In this document: positions 43,581-53,241 of the stretch, in pieces
How the letters are laid out: each line of letters starts with the position of its first letter
Position numbering within the stretch: position 1 is the stretch's first letter
DNA from: Caulobacteraceae bacterium
GTDB lineage: Bacteria; Pseudomonadota; Alphaproteobacteria; Caulobacterales; Caulobacteraceae
DNA length: 64,000 nucleotides
Assembly (NCBI GenBank): GCA_947478785.1
Contig: CANJXI010000001.1
Location: 55,981-119,980, forward strand
Reading direction: 5' to 3'
Made by a program: the position numbers and the translations under genes
Notes under the pieces: model-generated
Told to the model about the DNA's origin: nothing
Databases searched by the model: none
The model's input: the letters and a program-made list of their open reading frames with translations, nothing else

Positions 43581-45257
43581 ATGACTTCGCATGATGTCGT
43601 GATCCGCCGCGGGCTCATTGTCGACGGTTCGGGCGCGCCCGCCTATGAGGGTGACGTCGCGATCGATGGCGACACCATCACCGCGGTCGGCGCGGTGGAG
43701 GGCGCCGGGCGGCGCGAGATCGACGCCAAGGGCTGCATCGTCACGCCGGGCTTCATCGACGCCCACACCCACCTTGATGCGCAGATCGCCTGGGATCCGA
43801 TGCTGACCCCGGTCTCGCGGCACGGCGTCACGACGGCCCTTCTGGGCAACTGCGGGGTCACGTTCGCGCCCTGCCATTCCGGGGATCGCGAAATCCTTGC
43901 GGACATGATGGAGAACGTGGAGGACATCCCCCGCCGCGCGATCCTCGAGGGCTTGCCCTGGGACTGGACCTCCTATGGCGAGTACCTGGATTCACTGGAG
44001 GCAATGGGACCGGCGATCAATGTCGCGGGTCTCGTGGGCCACTGCGCGGTGCGCATGTACGTCATGGGCGAACGCTCGGTCGAGGAGCCGGCGACGGAGG
44101 CCGACATCGAGGCCATGGTCGCGGTGGTCCGTCAGTCCCTGCGTGACGGCGCGGTCGGCTTTTCGACGTCGAGACTGCTCATACACAAGATGCCCGACGG
44201 GCGCTGCGTCCCGGGCACCTTCGCCACGCCGGAGGAACTGGAGCGGATCGCCGCCGTCGTCGGGGCCGAAGGCGGCCTGATGCAGAATGTGCCGAACGCC
44301 GCCGCCCAGCAGAGCGAACTGGAGCTCATCGCGCGCGAGGCGCGCGCCAGCGGCGGCCCTGTCCTCTTCAGCACCGGATCGAACATCGCCCAGGGGCGGG
44401 ACGCCATCGTCGTCGATGGACTGGCAAAGATGCGGGCCGAGGGTCTCGACGTCACCGCCATGATCATCCCGCGCCCCGGCGGGCGGGTGACCGGACTCCA
44501 GTGCGTGCCAAACCTTTGGCGCACGCCCATGTGGCTGGCGCTCTGGGAGAAACCCTTCGAGGACCGCGTGGCGGCGATCAACGATCCTGGCTTCACCAAG
44601 GCCCTGATCGCCGAGACCAGGGCCGCGCAGCCCTACGGCGTACTGGCCGCCGCCTTCTGGCTCGGCGACGGGGCGCGGCCCAACTACGCGGCAGGGCCCG
44701 AGTCGAAACTCTGCGCCATGGCGGAGGCGGCCGGCGAACACCCGGTCGAGACCTTCCTGCGGTTGACTCGGGCCTCGGGCGGCCGCGCTCTGTTCAGCGT
44801 CCGCACCCTCAATCCCGACCTCCCGGCGCTGGAGGACATGCTGACCCACGACGCCATCCTGCCGGGCCTGGGCGACGCCGGCGCGCACGTCAGCATCTCG
44901 ATGGACGGCAGTTGGTCGACCACGGTGCTCAGCCATTGGGTCCGCGACACCGGCCTCTTCAGCCTGGAGGAGGGCGTGCGGCGGATGACCTCGGCGCCGG
45001 CCCGGCTGATGGGCCTGAAGGATCGCGGCGTCCTCAAGGCCGGCCTGCGCGCCGACGTCAATGTCATCGACCTCGGCCGGCTGGCCGAGGACATGCCGGT
45101 CATCGCCAACGACTTCCCGTTCGGCGCGCCACGCTTCACCCAGCGCGCAACCGGCTACTGGGCGACGATCTGCAACGGCGCGATCATCCTGGAGGATGAC
45201 GAACTCACCGGCGTGCGAAGCGGCCGGGTCCTCCGAAAGCAACCGGCGCCGGTCTAG
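43581..45257 (+). CDS. N-acyl-D-amino-acid deacylase-family amidohydrolase
   Basis: The 558-residue protein begins MTSHDVVIRRGLIVDGSGAP and has the metal motif DAHTHLDAQIAWDP, the LLGNCGVTFAPC block and GDAGAHVSISMDG with the conserved Asp/His. It is the second of three D-aminoacylase-type enzymes in the window. The ATG at 43581 has AGGA nine bases upstream; the longer frame to 43503 has a non-conserved leader. Its stop overlaps the stop of the convergent luciferase-like gene by four bases. The substrate is unknown. Confidence 0.9.
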   Translation: MTSHDVVIRRGLIVDGSGAPAYEGDVAIDGDTITAVGAVEGAGRREIDAKGCIVTPGFIDAHTHLDAQIAWDPMLTPVSRHGVTTALLGNCGVTFAPCHSGDREILADMMENVEDIPRRAILEGLPWDWTSYGEYLDSLEAMGPAINVAGLVGHCAVRMYVMGERSVEEPATEADIEAMVAVVRQSLRDGAVGFSTSRLLIHKMPDGRCVPGTFATPEELERIAAVVGAEGGLMQNVPNAAAQQSELELIAREARASGGPVLFSTGSNIAQGRDAIVVDGLAKMRAEGLDVTAMIIPRPGGRVTGLQCVPNLWRTPMWLALWEKPFEDRVAAINDPGFTKALIAETRAAQPYGVLAAAFWLGDGARPNYAAGPESKLCAMAEAAGEHPVETFLRLTRASGGRALFSVRTLNPDLPALEDMLTHDAILPGLGDAGAHVSISMDGSWSTTVLSHWVRDTGLFSLEEGVRRMTSAPARLMGLKDRGVLKAGLRADVNVIDLGRLAEDMPVIANDFPFGAPRFTQRATGYWATICNGAIILEDDELTGVRSGRVLRKQPAPV

Positions 45258-46423
45258 GCCGGCGCGCGCTCTGGCTCCGGCAGGGCGCTCGCATGCATCG
45301 GCGCGTCCATCTTGTGGATCACCGGCAGCACCTCCTTGGCGAACAGCCGAAGGCTGGCCTCGGCCTGTTCGGGCGTGCCGCCGGCCGCGCCCACCGTGAT
45401 CTCGGAGAACGAGCAGGCCTGCTGGAACTTCTCGATGCGCCGGATGATCTCGTCGGGCGTGCCGAGCAGCAGGTTCGAGGAGTCATAGGCGTTGCCGGTG
45501 CCGATCTTGCGGCGGCCGGTCTCGGTGGTCACCTGGGTGGCCGTGCCCTCGCCGGCGGCGTAGGCCTCATAGCCCTTCACGCCCTTGAAGGCGTCGGGAT
45601 CTCCGAAGCCGTAGTGCAGGCGCACGCCGACGTTGGCTTTCGCGATCCAGCTCTCGGCCTCGGCGGCTTCCTGCTCCGTCTTGGTGCAGTACATGAAGAG
45701 GATGTTCTTGGACTGGCAGGGCTCCAGCCCTTCCTCGCGGCGGTAGGTGTTGACCAGGCGCACGTCCTCGGCGGCCTCGGTGAGGGGCTTGTTGCCGACG
45801 AACAGCGGCTTCAGGCCGCGCCGGGCCATGAGCTCCAGCGAGGTGTTGGTGGACGAGGCGCCGAAGAAGCGGCTGGTCAGGTCCTTGGTGATCGGTTGCG
45901 GCCGGAGCGACATCTCCGGAATCTTGAAGATCTGGCCCTCGTAGGCGAACCGCTCGGTGGTCAGCGCCAGCTCGATGATGTCGAGGCCCTCGGCGAAGCG
46001 CTGGCGGGCGTCATCGCGGTGGATGCCAAGCGCGTCGAACTCCGACTTCGCCACGCCGCGGCCAAAGCCGATGGTGTCGAACCGGCCGTTGGAGAGGATG
46101 TCGAGGTAGGCGATTTCGTGGGCGCATTGCACCGGATGCCACCAGGGCAGCACCAGGACCTGGGTGCCAAGGCCCACCTGCTCGGTGCGCCCGGCGAAAT
46201 AGGCCAGCAACTGCAGCGGATTGGGCGTCAGGCCGTAGGGCGTGCCGAAATGCTGCGCGGCCCAGATGCCGTCGAAACCGAGGGGTTCGGCGAGGTCGCC
46301 CATCTTGAGGGTCCGGGCGAGAATATCGGCGTCTGGCGTCGTGGGCGGTCGGTCCCAAGCCTTCGCCTGAACGCGTTCCCAGTCCGCCGCATTGCCTGCT
46401 CCGGCGCTAAGATTGACCTTCAT
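45254..46423 (-). CDS. Luciferase-like (LLM class) flavin-dependent oxidoreductase
   Basis: The 389-residue protein has AEPLGFDGIWAAQHFGTPYG, TEQVGLGTQVLVLPWWHPVQ and SNGRFDTIGFGRGVAKSEFD, the LLM TIM-barrel pattern. A central insertion (SKNILFMYCTKTEQEAAEAE and after) lengthens it beyond the other LLM proteins here. The start has GGAGGGAATAACGG upstream. It is probably a two-component flavin monooxygenase; no flavin reductase is nearby. It overlaps the end of the convergent amidohydrolase gene. Confidence 0.86.
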   Translation of the reverse strand: MKVNLSAGAGNAADWERVQAKAWDRPPTTPDADILARTLKMGDLAEPLGFDGIWAAQHFGTPYGLTPNPLQLLAYFAGRTEQVGLGTQVLVLPWWHPVQCAHEIAYLDILSNGRFDTIGFGRGVAKSEFDALGIHRDDARQRFAEGLDIIELALTTERFAYEGQIFKIPEMSLRPQPITKDLTSRFFGASSTNTSLELMARRGLKPLFVGNKPLTEAAEDVRLVNTYRREEGLEPCQSKNILFMYCTKTEQEAAEAESWIAKANVGVRLHYGFGDPDAFKGVKGYEAYAAGEGTATQVTTETGRRKIGTGNAYDSSNLLLGTPDEIIRRIEKFQQACSFSEITVGAAGGTPEQAEASLRLFAKEVLPVIHKMDAPMHASALPEPERAPA

Positions 46424-46792
46424 CCGTTATTCCCTCCGATAATGATCGCGCTGGGGGCGCTGGCCGTCCGCCGCCGGCTCTCGACGATGCAAGGCAGAGG
46501 CTATCGCACACACTGCCCGCAGAGCCGTGGGGGCGTAAGCGCGCCAGCGTCATCCATACCGATACAATTCCGCTCAAATCGCGTCGATCTGGAGGATCTC
46601 CCCTTGGCCTTGAAGCCGCAATTGGAGCGCACGGTGACATCGATCTTGTTCACGCGTCACCAATTGCCCTCGTCGCGCTTGTGTAGAGCGCTCCTGGCGC
46701 GAGCCCGCGACCCGAATATCCTTACACTGGACAGGTTCGCGCCTAGTGTCTTCGATCGCCCGCGACGCCGACCATCCGGAAGGAACACATCT
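46424..46792. other. Intergenic region without recognised gene
   Basis: This gap lies between the divergent luciferase-like and metallo-beta-lactamase-fold genes. Reading all frames I found no protein I recognise. It must hold the promoters for both flanking genes, but I cannot point to convincing -35/-10 boxes. An AAGGA ribosome site for the right-hand gene lies at its end. Confidence 0.5.
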
Positions 46793-47803
46793 ATGCAACG
46801 ATCTCTCCTTGCGGCTGCGCTGCTCGTCGCGGCGGCCTTCGGCCCAGCCGGAGCCCAGGAACCGCGAAGTGTCCCCAAGGCGGACGTCCACGTCCGCGAG
46901 GCCGAGAAGCTGGCCGGCTCCGACCTGACGCCGGCGCTACGGCTATGCAGCCCGGAGGGCTCGCGGTTCATAGGCCAGTTGCAGAACACGGTGCTCTACG
47001 AGCAGATCCAGCCAACGAAGCTGTTCGACAACCTGTTCTATGTCGGCAACAAGTTCGTCGGTGTCTTTGTCCTGAAGACGTCGGCAGGCCTCCTCCTGTT
47101 CGACTCGGGGATTTCCGCCGAGGACGCCCAGACCAACATCGCGCCTGGCCTACGCGCCCTGGGGCTCGACCCCAAGGACGTGAAGTATGTGATCGTCACC
47201 CACGGCCACTGGGACCATTTCGGTGGCTCCGCGTGGTTCCAGAAGACCTCTGGCGCGCGGGTCGGTCTGAGCGCGACTGACTGGGACCTGATGAAGTTGC
47301 CGTCGGTGGTCGTGTCCAGCCATACGCCGGAGCCCCCGACCCGCGATCTGGTCATCGCCGACGGCCAGAAGCTGAGACTGGGCGACACGGAGATCGCCTT
47401 CTACATCACGCCCGGGCACACGCCGGGCCCGATCTCGGCCATCTTCCCCGTCTACGAGGGTGGCAAGCGCCACGTCGCCTCTCTGCTGGGCGGGACGGCC
47501 TTCCCGGGAACGCTGGAGGCCAATGAACGCACCGGCGGGCTTATCGCCTACCAGGCGGCCATCGAACGTTTCTCCGGCCTCAGCCGACAGGCCGGGGCCG
47601 ATGTCCTGCTCAACACCCACCTGTTCGCCATCGGTGGCGTCGAATGGGTCGACAGGGCGAGGGCCGCGGGCGGCGGCGGACCCTTCGTGGTGGGCGGCAA
47701 GACCGTCGCCCGCTACTACGCTCTGCTCGACCAGTGCCTGCAGTCCGCCCAGGAACGGGTGAAGGCCGGAACCGCCGCGGGCGCCAAGGCGAGCTTCTAC
47801 TGA
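46793..47803 (+). CDS. Exported metallo-beta-lactamase-fold hydrolase (subclass B3-like)
   Basis: The 336-residue protein has a signal peptide (MQRSLLAAALLVAAAFGPAG, cleavage near A21). The MBL zinc motif is H137-x-H139-x-D141-H142 (THGHWDHFGG), with His209 in TPGHTPGP. The overall layout is like subclass B3 enzymes and related periplasmic lactonases or esterases. Beta-lactam hydrolysis is possible but not shown; in this setting hydrolysis of a lactone or ester is as likely. The ATG at 46793 has AAGGA upstream. The frame runs far upstream to 45293, but that part overlaps the luciferase-like gene and is not coding. Confidence 0.87.
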   Translation: MQRSLLAAALLVAAAFGPAGAQEPRSVPKADVHVREAEKLAGSDLTPALRLCSPEGSRFIGQLQNTVLYEQIQPTKLFDNLFYVGNKFVGVFVLKTSAGLLLFDSGISAEDAQTNIAPGLRALGLDPKDVKYVIVTHGHWDHFGGSAWFQKTSGARVGLSATDWDLMKLPSVVVSSHTPEPPTRDLVIADGQKLRLGDTEIAFYITPGHTPGPISAIFPVYEGGKRHVASLLGGTAFPGTLEANERTGGLIAYQAAIERFSGLSRQAGADVLLNTHLFAIGGVEWVDRARAAGGGGPFVVGGKTVARYYALLDQCLQSAQERVKAGTAAGAKASFY

Positions 47804-48084
47804 GGGGCGAATGCTCACGGTTGCGCCGCACTCCGGCGGCTCGGACAGCGGCGGGCGGTGCAACTGGAGCCGACGGCGATCCCAGTTTCCTACAATCACT
47901 ACCGTCTCCCAGCGGAGGTGATCGCGTGCCTTGTGTCTGATCAGGGATTTGAGAGCGCAGTTCGCCGCCCAAGTGGCGGTGCTGGCAGGCTCCCCCCGGG
48001 GGACGACCAGAACCAGACATGAAGTCGCGGGAGAATACTGCGCATCCGGCGCAGAGAGGTTTATGGCGAGGAGCGTTGGCGGGG

Positions 48085-48347
48085 ACGGCGCTCGACGAGG
48101 CGAAGTACGCGCGCGGGGATACCGTCGATGTCGATCGCGAGATGCGATTCGCGCCGCTCACCTTCGGTGCTGGGCCGCATGGCTGCGTGGGCCGCCACCT
48201 CGCGCGCATCGAAGTCCGGGTGATGCTGGAGGAACTGTTCTGCCGCCTTCCACCGTTCCGCCCCGATCCGGAAGATCCGACCGCATGCGCGGCGGCTCGG
48301 TGATGTCGGTGGATAGGCTGCCGATCGTCTGGGACGTCGCGTCCTGA
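48085..48347 (+). pseudogene. Cytochrome P450 C-terminal remnant with frameshift
   Basis: The reading LDEAKYARGDTVDVDREM, then RFAPLTFGAGPHGCVGRHLA and ELFCRLPPFRPDPEDP is the haem-binding end of a bacterial P450; the Cys ligand is in FGAGPHGCVG. After about 48280 the expected ending (RMRGGSVMSVDRLPIVWDVA) is found in another frame, stopping at 48347. The first ~300 residues of a P450 are missing, and no related sequence was seen in the bases before 48085. This is a dead gene fragment. It directly precedes the TauD-type dioxygenase gene. Confidence 0.8.
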
Positions 48348-48413
48348 TCGTCACGCGTTGACTTGCGGCGCTGGGACACCTTTCCTGCGTCGAAACTGGA
48401 GGAGGACGTCGTC

Positions 48414-49292
48414 GTGAACGCAGTGACCCTGCAGGACGCCCCCACGCAGGCGTTCGGGCTGGAGCCAGTGACCGGCGCGATCGGCGCCGCGGTCGCGGGG
48501 ATCAATCTCGGCCAGCCGCTGGCGGAAGCGACCATTGCGGCGATCTCCGCCGCTCTGGTGAAGCACAAGGTGCTGTTCTTCCGCGACCAGCACATCACAA
48601 CCGAGCACCACCTCGCCTTCGGCCGCCGCTTCGGCCCGCTGGAGGTGCATCCCCTCCTCGCTGAGAACAGAAGCTTCAACAACGACCAGACGGCGCCCGA
48701 AGTGCTGATCATCGAGAGCACGGCTGAGCGGCCGTTGGCCGCCGACGAGTGGCACAGCGACGTGACCTGGCGGCTCGAACCGTCGCTGGGCTCCATCCTG
48801 CGCTGCCGGATCGCGCCGGCCGTGGGCGGCGACACCCTGTGGGCGAACATGGCGGCGGCGTTCGAGGGCCTCGACGACGCGACCCGCGCCCACATCTCTG
48901 GCCTGACAGCGGTCCATGACTGGGAAGTCTTCCGCCAGGGCTTGCGGTGCCAGGGCGCGAGCGAAGACCATATCTCCGGCTTGAACGCCGCCTATCCGCC
49001 GGCGGAGCATCCGGTCGTCCGCACTCATCCGGTGTCGGGCGAGAAGGTCATCTATGTGAACCGCAACTTCACGACCCACATCAAGGGCATGAAGGACGCG
49101 GAGAGCTGTGCTCTGCTGGAGCGGCTCTACGCGCTCGCCCGCATCCCGGATTACCAGGCGCGGTTCCGCTGGCAGGCCGACTCGATCGCCTTTTGGGATA
49201 ACCGCAGCACCCAGCACTACGCGACCAAGGACTTCTTCCCGCAGCACCGCCGGATGGAGCGGGTCACCGTCGCTGGCGACCGTCCCTTCTGA
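48414..49292 (+). CDS. TauD/TfdA-family 2-oxoglutarate-dependent dioxygenase
   Basis: The 292-residue protein has the iron-binding His114-x-Asp116 (EWHSDVTW), a distal His268 (NRSTQHYATKDF) and Arg residues at 279-283 for 2-oxoglutarate. VLFFRDQHIT and AFGRRFGPLEVHPL are typical TauD/TfdA motifs. It is likely to hydroxylate a sulfonate, aryloxy acid or other small acid; the substrate is not evident. The GTG at 48414 is chosen because GGAGGAGG lies eight bases upstream; a TTG at 48363 is the end of the open frame. It follows the P450 remnant, so it may have joined the locus by transfer. Confidence 0.88.
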   Translation: MNAVTLQDAPTQAFGLEPVTGAIGAAVAGINLGQPLAEATIAAISAALVKHKVLFFRDQHITTEHHLAFGRRFGPLEVHPLLAENRSFNNDQTAPEVLIIESTAERPLAADEWHSDVTWRLEPSLGSILRCRIAPAVGGDTLWANMAAAFEGLDDATRAHISGLTAVHDWEVFRQGLRCQGASEDHISGLNAAYPPAEHPVVRTHPVSGEKVIYVNRNFTTHIKGMKDAESCALLERLYALARIPDYQARFRWQADSIAFWDNRSTQHYATKDFFPQHRRMERVTVAGDRPF

Positions 49293-49889
49293 CACCTCAA
49301 ACCATCCATGGGGTGTTGTCGGCCCAAATTGATAGAGCCGAGCTTCGTCCCGCCGCCCCGGTTTTCGGGCAGCAGCGATCGCTTTTCCTATGAAACACGA
49401 GGGGAGACGCGGTGACCGGGTGTCAGAGATATGAGCCTCAGCGCCTAACAAGATGTGGAAGCGGCGGGTCGGTGCGTTTGCTTTGACACTGCCGTCACGG
49501 CTTTTCATGCAGCTGCTGGACAGGACTATCGGACTGCGGGAAGCCAGATTCCGGTGCCCGTGCTCGCGGCGGTAGACGCGATGACAGCTGGCGACCGTCC
49601 ACAGATGACAGCACCGTAGGTTCAGTGGCGAAGCCCGCTGCGGCTGTGTTCCGGAAAGTGAACGTTCATCCTGGGTGCCAGGAAACAGACTTTGGGAACG
49701 TCGACCCTTGGTGGAGAAGAGAAAATTTCCCTTTCGACACGGGCGATGAGGCAGGAATTGACAGGCGTCACTTTGCGGCTGAACGTCGTATCAAGGCGCG
49801 CGACTAGGGCCAGGCGAAAGAAATCTATACCTATGCAAGGTTTGGTCGCTCCACCGGCCCGTCGCGCGCAAGGTGAACAGGAGGACACA
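49293..49889. other. 597-base gap without recognised gene
   Basis: No coding region I can support lies here. The base composition is a little less GC-rich than that of the neighbours, and all frames are short or lack codon structure. The stretch is in the part of the window with several gene remnants, so it may be decayed DNA. A perfect AGGAGGA ribosome site at its right end serves the next amidohydrolase. Confidence 0.5.
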
Positions 49890-51113
49890 ATGCCGCTGGC
49901 TCTGAAAACGGACAAATTCGGTCCGATCTTCGATGCGGATAACCACTACTGGGAATCCAGCGACACATTCACGCGCCATCGCGATCCTAAGTTCAGGGAT
50001 CGTGGCATCCAGTTGAAGGAGATTGATGGCGTGCTACGCTACGTCATCGGGGGCAAGGTTTTCCAGCACGTTCCGGGTCCAGCCGACGTACACAATCGCC
50101 CTGAACCCGGCGCCTTCCTCGGGATGTTCGCCGGCCGGGTCAAAGCCAACGAATTCGTCGAGGCGTTCGACGTCGAGCCTTCGAGCCGCCCCGAGTGGTA
50201 CAACCGAGACAAGCGCCTGGAAGTGATGGACCAGCAGGGCCTGGAGGCCTCATGGCTGTTTCCTTCACAGGGGGTCACGATCGAGACCACTATGCTCGAC
50301 GATGACATCGAGGCTACGATCGAATGCTTCCGGGCGTTCAACCGCTGGGTCGAAGATGAGTGGGGCTTCGCCTACAAGAACCGCATCTTCTGTGCGGCCT
50401 ATATGGCCATGTCCGATCCGGACAAACTCGTCCAGGAGTTGGAGTGGGCGCTCGAACGCGGGGCTCGGGTAGTCAATGTTCCTGGCGGCCCGGTGTTCAC
50501 CCGGGACGGCCTACGTTCGCCCGCACATCCCATGTTCGACCGGTTCTGGGGCCTAGTTCAGGAGGCCGGCATCGTGGTCGCGTCGCACGCCGGTGCGAAC
50601 AACAGCCAGTTCCAAGGCATCGAGCTGCTGCGTCGGATGTACGGCGAACAGGCCGATGGCTCGGATATGCCGATCACCGCCAGGAACTCGATGTCCGGCT
50701 CGCCAATTTGGGCGTTGACCAAGAGCCGGTCGATCCATGATTTCGCCTTCATGCTGGTGGCCCATCGGTTGTTCGAGCGGTTCCCGCGTCTGCGCGTGGC
50801 GTTTATCGAAAATGGCGCGGACTGGGTGCCACCGTTGCTCAAGGCGCTGGAACATCTGGACCATGGCGGCGAATATAAACAGAATCCGCGGGAGCAATTC
50901 ATTGAGCACTGCTGGGTGACGCCATACCCGGAGGACGACGTAGAGGACCTCGTTCGGCGCCTTCCAACCAGCAGGATCCTATTCGGCTCGGATTGGCCGC
51001 ACGGCGAGGGATTCGCTGAACCCACGGACTTCTTCGAGATCATCCAGCACCTCCCCGTGCCGGATCAGCGCCGCATCATGTACGATAATGTCCGTGAACT
51101 GACCTTCGCCTGA
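49890..51113 (+). CDS. Amidohydrolase (PF04909-type)
   Basis: The 407-residue protein has an N-terminal metal motif in altered form (DADNHYWESSD, where many have D-x-D-x-H), a central VASHAGANNSQFQG and a C-terminal LFGSDWPHGEGFAEP with the conserved Asp and His. This is the amidohydrolase_2 fold of ACMS decarboxylase and related hydrolases. The ATG at 49890 follows AGGAGGA; the long frame upstream to 49692 is not conserved. It is the second of three such proteins here. The substrate is unknown, but decarboxylation or hydrolysis of a CoA-free acid is possible. Confidence 0.88.
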   Translation: MPLALKTDKFGPIFDADNHYWESSDTFTRHRDPKFRDRGIQLKEIDGVLRYVIGGKVFQHVPGPADVHNRPEPGAFLGMFAGRVKANEFVEAFDVEPSSRPEWYNRDKRLEVMDQQGLEASWLFPSQGVTIETTMLDDDIEATIECFRAFNRWVEDEWGFAYKNRIFCAAYMAMSDPDKLVQELEWALERGARVVNVPGGPVFTRDGLRSPAHPMFDRFWGLVQEAGIVVASHAGANNSQFQGIELLRRMYGEQADGSDMPITARNSMSGSPIWALTKSRSIHDFAFMLVAHRLFERFPRLRVAFIENGADWVPPLLKALEHLDHGGEYKQNPREQFIEHCWVTPYPEDDVEDLVRRLPTSRILFGSDWPHGEGFAEPTDFFEIIQHLPVPDQRRIMYDNVRELTFA

Positions 51114-51286
51114 ATTCATCCCACTCGCGGTCGCGAAGGGAATGCAAGGGCGGCACGCCGATCGAAGAAGCAGCCGACGGGTGGAGGCGGTCTAACGGCA
51201 ACTGTCTCCAATTGGCGCAATGAGCCTACCCCGCCCCTGACGCTTGTCCATGCCCCGCCCACTCCAGCCAGGGCGGCTGAGCGTCG

Positions 51287-51568
51287 TTAGCGATAGAGGT
51301 TTACGCTGCCGAGGTGGTGCTCCTGGTTGAAGTGATTGTGGACCGTTCCATGAACGGCGGCGAATTTCTGGAGTGCCTACATTCTCCAAAACCGCTCCAT
51401 GGCGCGCTCTCTTCGCCGGATCGGCTGGTGTGAGATTTCCGCCCGGTTGATGAGCCAACGGCCCATCTCCTGTCGATCGGCGTTGCCGATCTCCTTCATG
51501 GCGGCGCCGTATGAGCGGAGACCGTCGGTGACGACGGTCTCAGGCTTGCGGTTCGTTATGCGCCGGGC
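51287..51568 (-). pseudogene. IS6-family transposase C-terminal remnant
   Basis: The minus strand reads RKPETVVTDGLRSYGAAMKE, then GNADRQEMGRWLINRAE and SHQPIRRRERAMERFWRM, a stop, then ALQKFAAVHGTVHNHFNQEH. This is the DDE catalytic end of an IS6-family (IS26-like) transposase. A TAG interrupts it, and the N-terminal half is absent. The remnant begins just after the end of the MFS gene at 51573, so a deletion or insertion boundary lies there. I could not identify terminal inverted repeats. It marks past transposon activity in this mosaic region. Confidence 0.85.
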
Positions 51569-51572
51569 GCCG

Positions 51573-52808
51573 TCAGCTCGACCGCGCCCCCGAAATCATC
51601 GTCGCCTGCGGACCGGAGCGCAGGGTGCACACCACGACCGCGCAGATTAATGCCATGCCGAGACCAGCCCAGAACGCAGGCCGATAGCTCCCATAGTGAT
51701 CGTGTACGATCCCGGCCAATAACGGGCCCAGGCCTCCGCCGACAGCCATCATGCTCATGAGGGCGCCAAAGACGACGCCGAAGTCCTTCGCTTCGAATAG
51801 CCGCGCGGTGATGCATGCGACGAGAGACAGCAGCGCGCCTGACGAGGCGCCGATGGCCGCGCTTGCCACGATGGTCGGAAGCAGTTGGCCGTTGAGCTGG
51901 GCGAGAAGCCCGGAGGCAAGCGCCAGAAGTCCTAGCGCGCCTGCGGACACCATCCACATCGGTGCGCGGTCAAACGAGCCGCCGACCGCCAGTTTCCCGG
52001 CGACGACGGCAAGGCCCGCGACCCCGGCGAGCCTGGCGGCCTCGGTGGGCGAGAACCCGCTGTCCACGAGAGCCGGTGACAGATGAATGATTTCCCCGGC
52101 AACCACGATCATGCCGAACAGCACGACGAAGGCGAGACGCAGGAAGTTCGGCGAACAGAACAGTTCTCGCAAGGGCGGCCCTGGCTCGGCGTCGGCCTTG
52201 GCCGACGTACCCGCGCGACGGTCACGACGATCGACGAAGAACGGAACCGCGACCAGGAGGATGGCGCCGCCCCAGAGGAGGGCGAGCAGCTGCCAGGCCA
52301 TTCGCCACTGATAGGCGTCGATCAGGTAGCGGGCGGCGACGGGCGCGAAGGCCGAGCCGATGGCGGTGCCGGAGAGCGCGATGGCGATGGCTAGGCTGCG
52401 GCTTGTGCTGAAGCTGCCCGCAATCACCGAAACCCATACGGTAGGCCCGACAACCGCCGCGGCTATGGCATGCAGGGACCAGAGGAACAGCCAGGAGGCC
52501 GTGCTGCCATCGGCCAGGGAAAACGCCGCCAGGACAAGCCCATAGAACAAGACCCCCGGGATTGCGATAAGGCGGGCGTCAACGCGATCGACCAACCGCC
52601 CCACAATCGGTGCGAGGACGAATCCGAAGATCACGCCAACCGAAAGCCCCGCCGAAGATTGGCTTCTCGACCAGCCGAATTCGTGTTCGAGCGAGCTCAT
52701 GAACTGACCCAGGGCGTAAGGGCCAACGGCTGAGAGCGAGAGGCCGAGCGCGCAGCTCAGCACAAGCGGCCATGATTTCGCCCATTCGGCGGCCGCGGGC
52801 GAGGTCAT
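51573..52808 (-). CDS. Major facilitator superfamily transporter
   Basis: The protein is about 411 residues with roughly twelve hydrophobic segments (for example LVLSCALGLSLSAVGPYALG, LLALLWGGAILLVAVPFFV and AFWAGLGMALICAVVVCTL). The central loop DRRDRRAGTSAKADAEPGPP lies between the two six-helix halves. The layout is like MFS exporters and monocarboxylate/organic-acid carriers. It could import or export a substrate or product of the surrounding pathway. The ATG at 52808 (MTSPAAAEWAK) gives the natural N-terminus; the frame starts at an ATG at 52844. Neither has a strong ribosome site. Confidence 0.87.
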   Translation of the reverse strand: MTSPAAAEWAKSWPLVLSCALGLSLSAVGPYALGQFMSSLEHEFGWSRSQSSAGLSVGVIFGFVLAPIVGRLVDRVDARLIAIPGVLFYGLVLAAFSLADGSTASWLFLWSLHAIAAAVVGPTVWVSVIAGSFSTSRSLAIAIALSGTAIGSAFAPVAARYLIDAYQWRMAWQLLALLWGGAILLVAVPFFVDRRDRRAGTSAKADAEPGPPLRELFCSPNFLRLAFVVLFGMIVVAGEIIHLSPALVDSGFSPTEAARLAGVAGLAVVAGKLAVGGSFDRAPMWMVSAGALGLLALASGLLAQLNGQLLPTIVASAAIGASSGALLSLVACITARLFEAKDFGVVFGALMSMMAVGGGLGPLLAGIVHDHYGSYRPAFWAGLGMALICAVVVCTLRSGPQATMISGARSS

Positions 52809-53241
52809 GGTCCCGTGGGCGGGGTCAGGCGGTCTATGCTGCATCCGGTCGATCCCCTGGCTCTACCCGAGCTTGCCTTAGCACCGCAGGACTTCGCCGC
52901 AAGCTGGCGACCCCAGGCGCGTCCGCCAATGCCTTACATAGCGACCTTGAAATCGACCCCGAAGGTGCGCGGTAGAGACGTCCGCCGGAATCGGTGGGGT
53001 TGGGCCGCGACTGGGAGTTCTGGGCGCCGCCTGAAACTCCGGATGTTTGGGAAATTGGGCCGACAATTCCGTCGCTGTCGCCGCCAGCTACCAGAGGTCG
53101 CCGGAAGAACCAGCCTGATTGGCGGTAGTGTCAGGCAAACGCAAACTCGTCACGCCGATCCGCGCGCCTCACTGAGGCACCTCCAGCCGCCACTGGTCTC
53201 GTGCGGCCAGAACGCTGTTGTCCAGACGCCATGTATGGCCG
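52809..53241. other. 433-base gap without recognised gene
   Basis: This gap separates the MFS gene from the end of the third D-aminoacylase-like gene, both on the minus strand. No frame gives a protein I recognise. It should hold the MFS promoter, but I cannot identify one with confidence. Confidence 0.5.

Noticed and set aside
45293..46792. N-terminal extension of the metallo-beta-lactamase-fold gene
   Set aside because: The extension is antisense to the luciferase-like gene. The signal peptide at 46793 and the ribosome site before it fix the true start.
46793..47803. Calling the metallo-beta-lactamase-fold protein an antibiotic-resistance gene
   Set aside because: The zinc motif and signal peptide fit the wider MBL family. 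The catabolic setting and eye-level comparison do not support a specific beta-lactamase claim.
49440..49620. Possible small protein in the gap before the amidohydrolase at 49890
   Set aside because: Frames are short, with no ribosome site and no recognisable motif.
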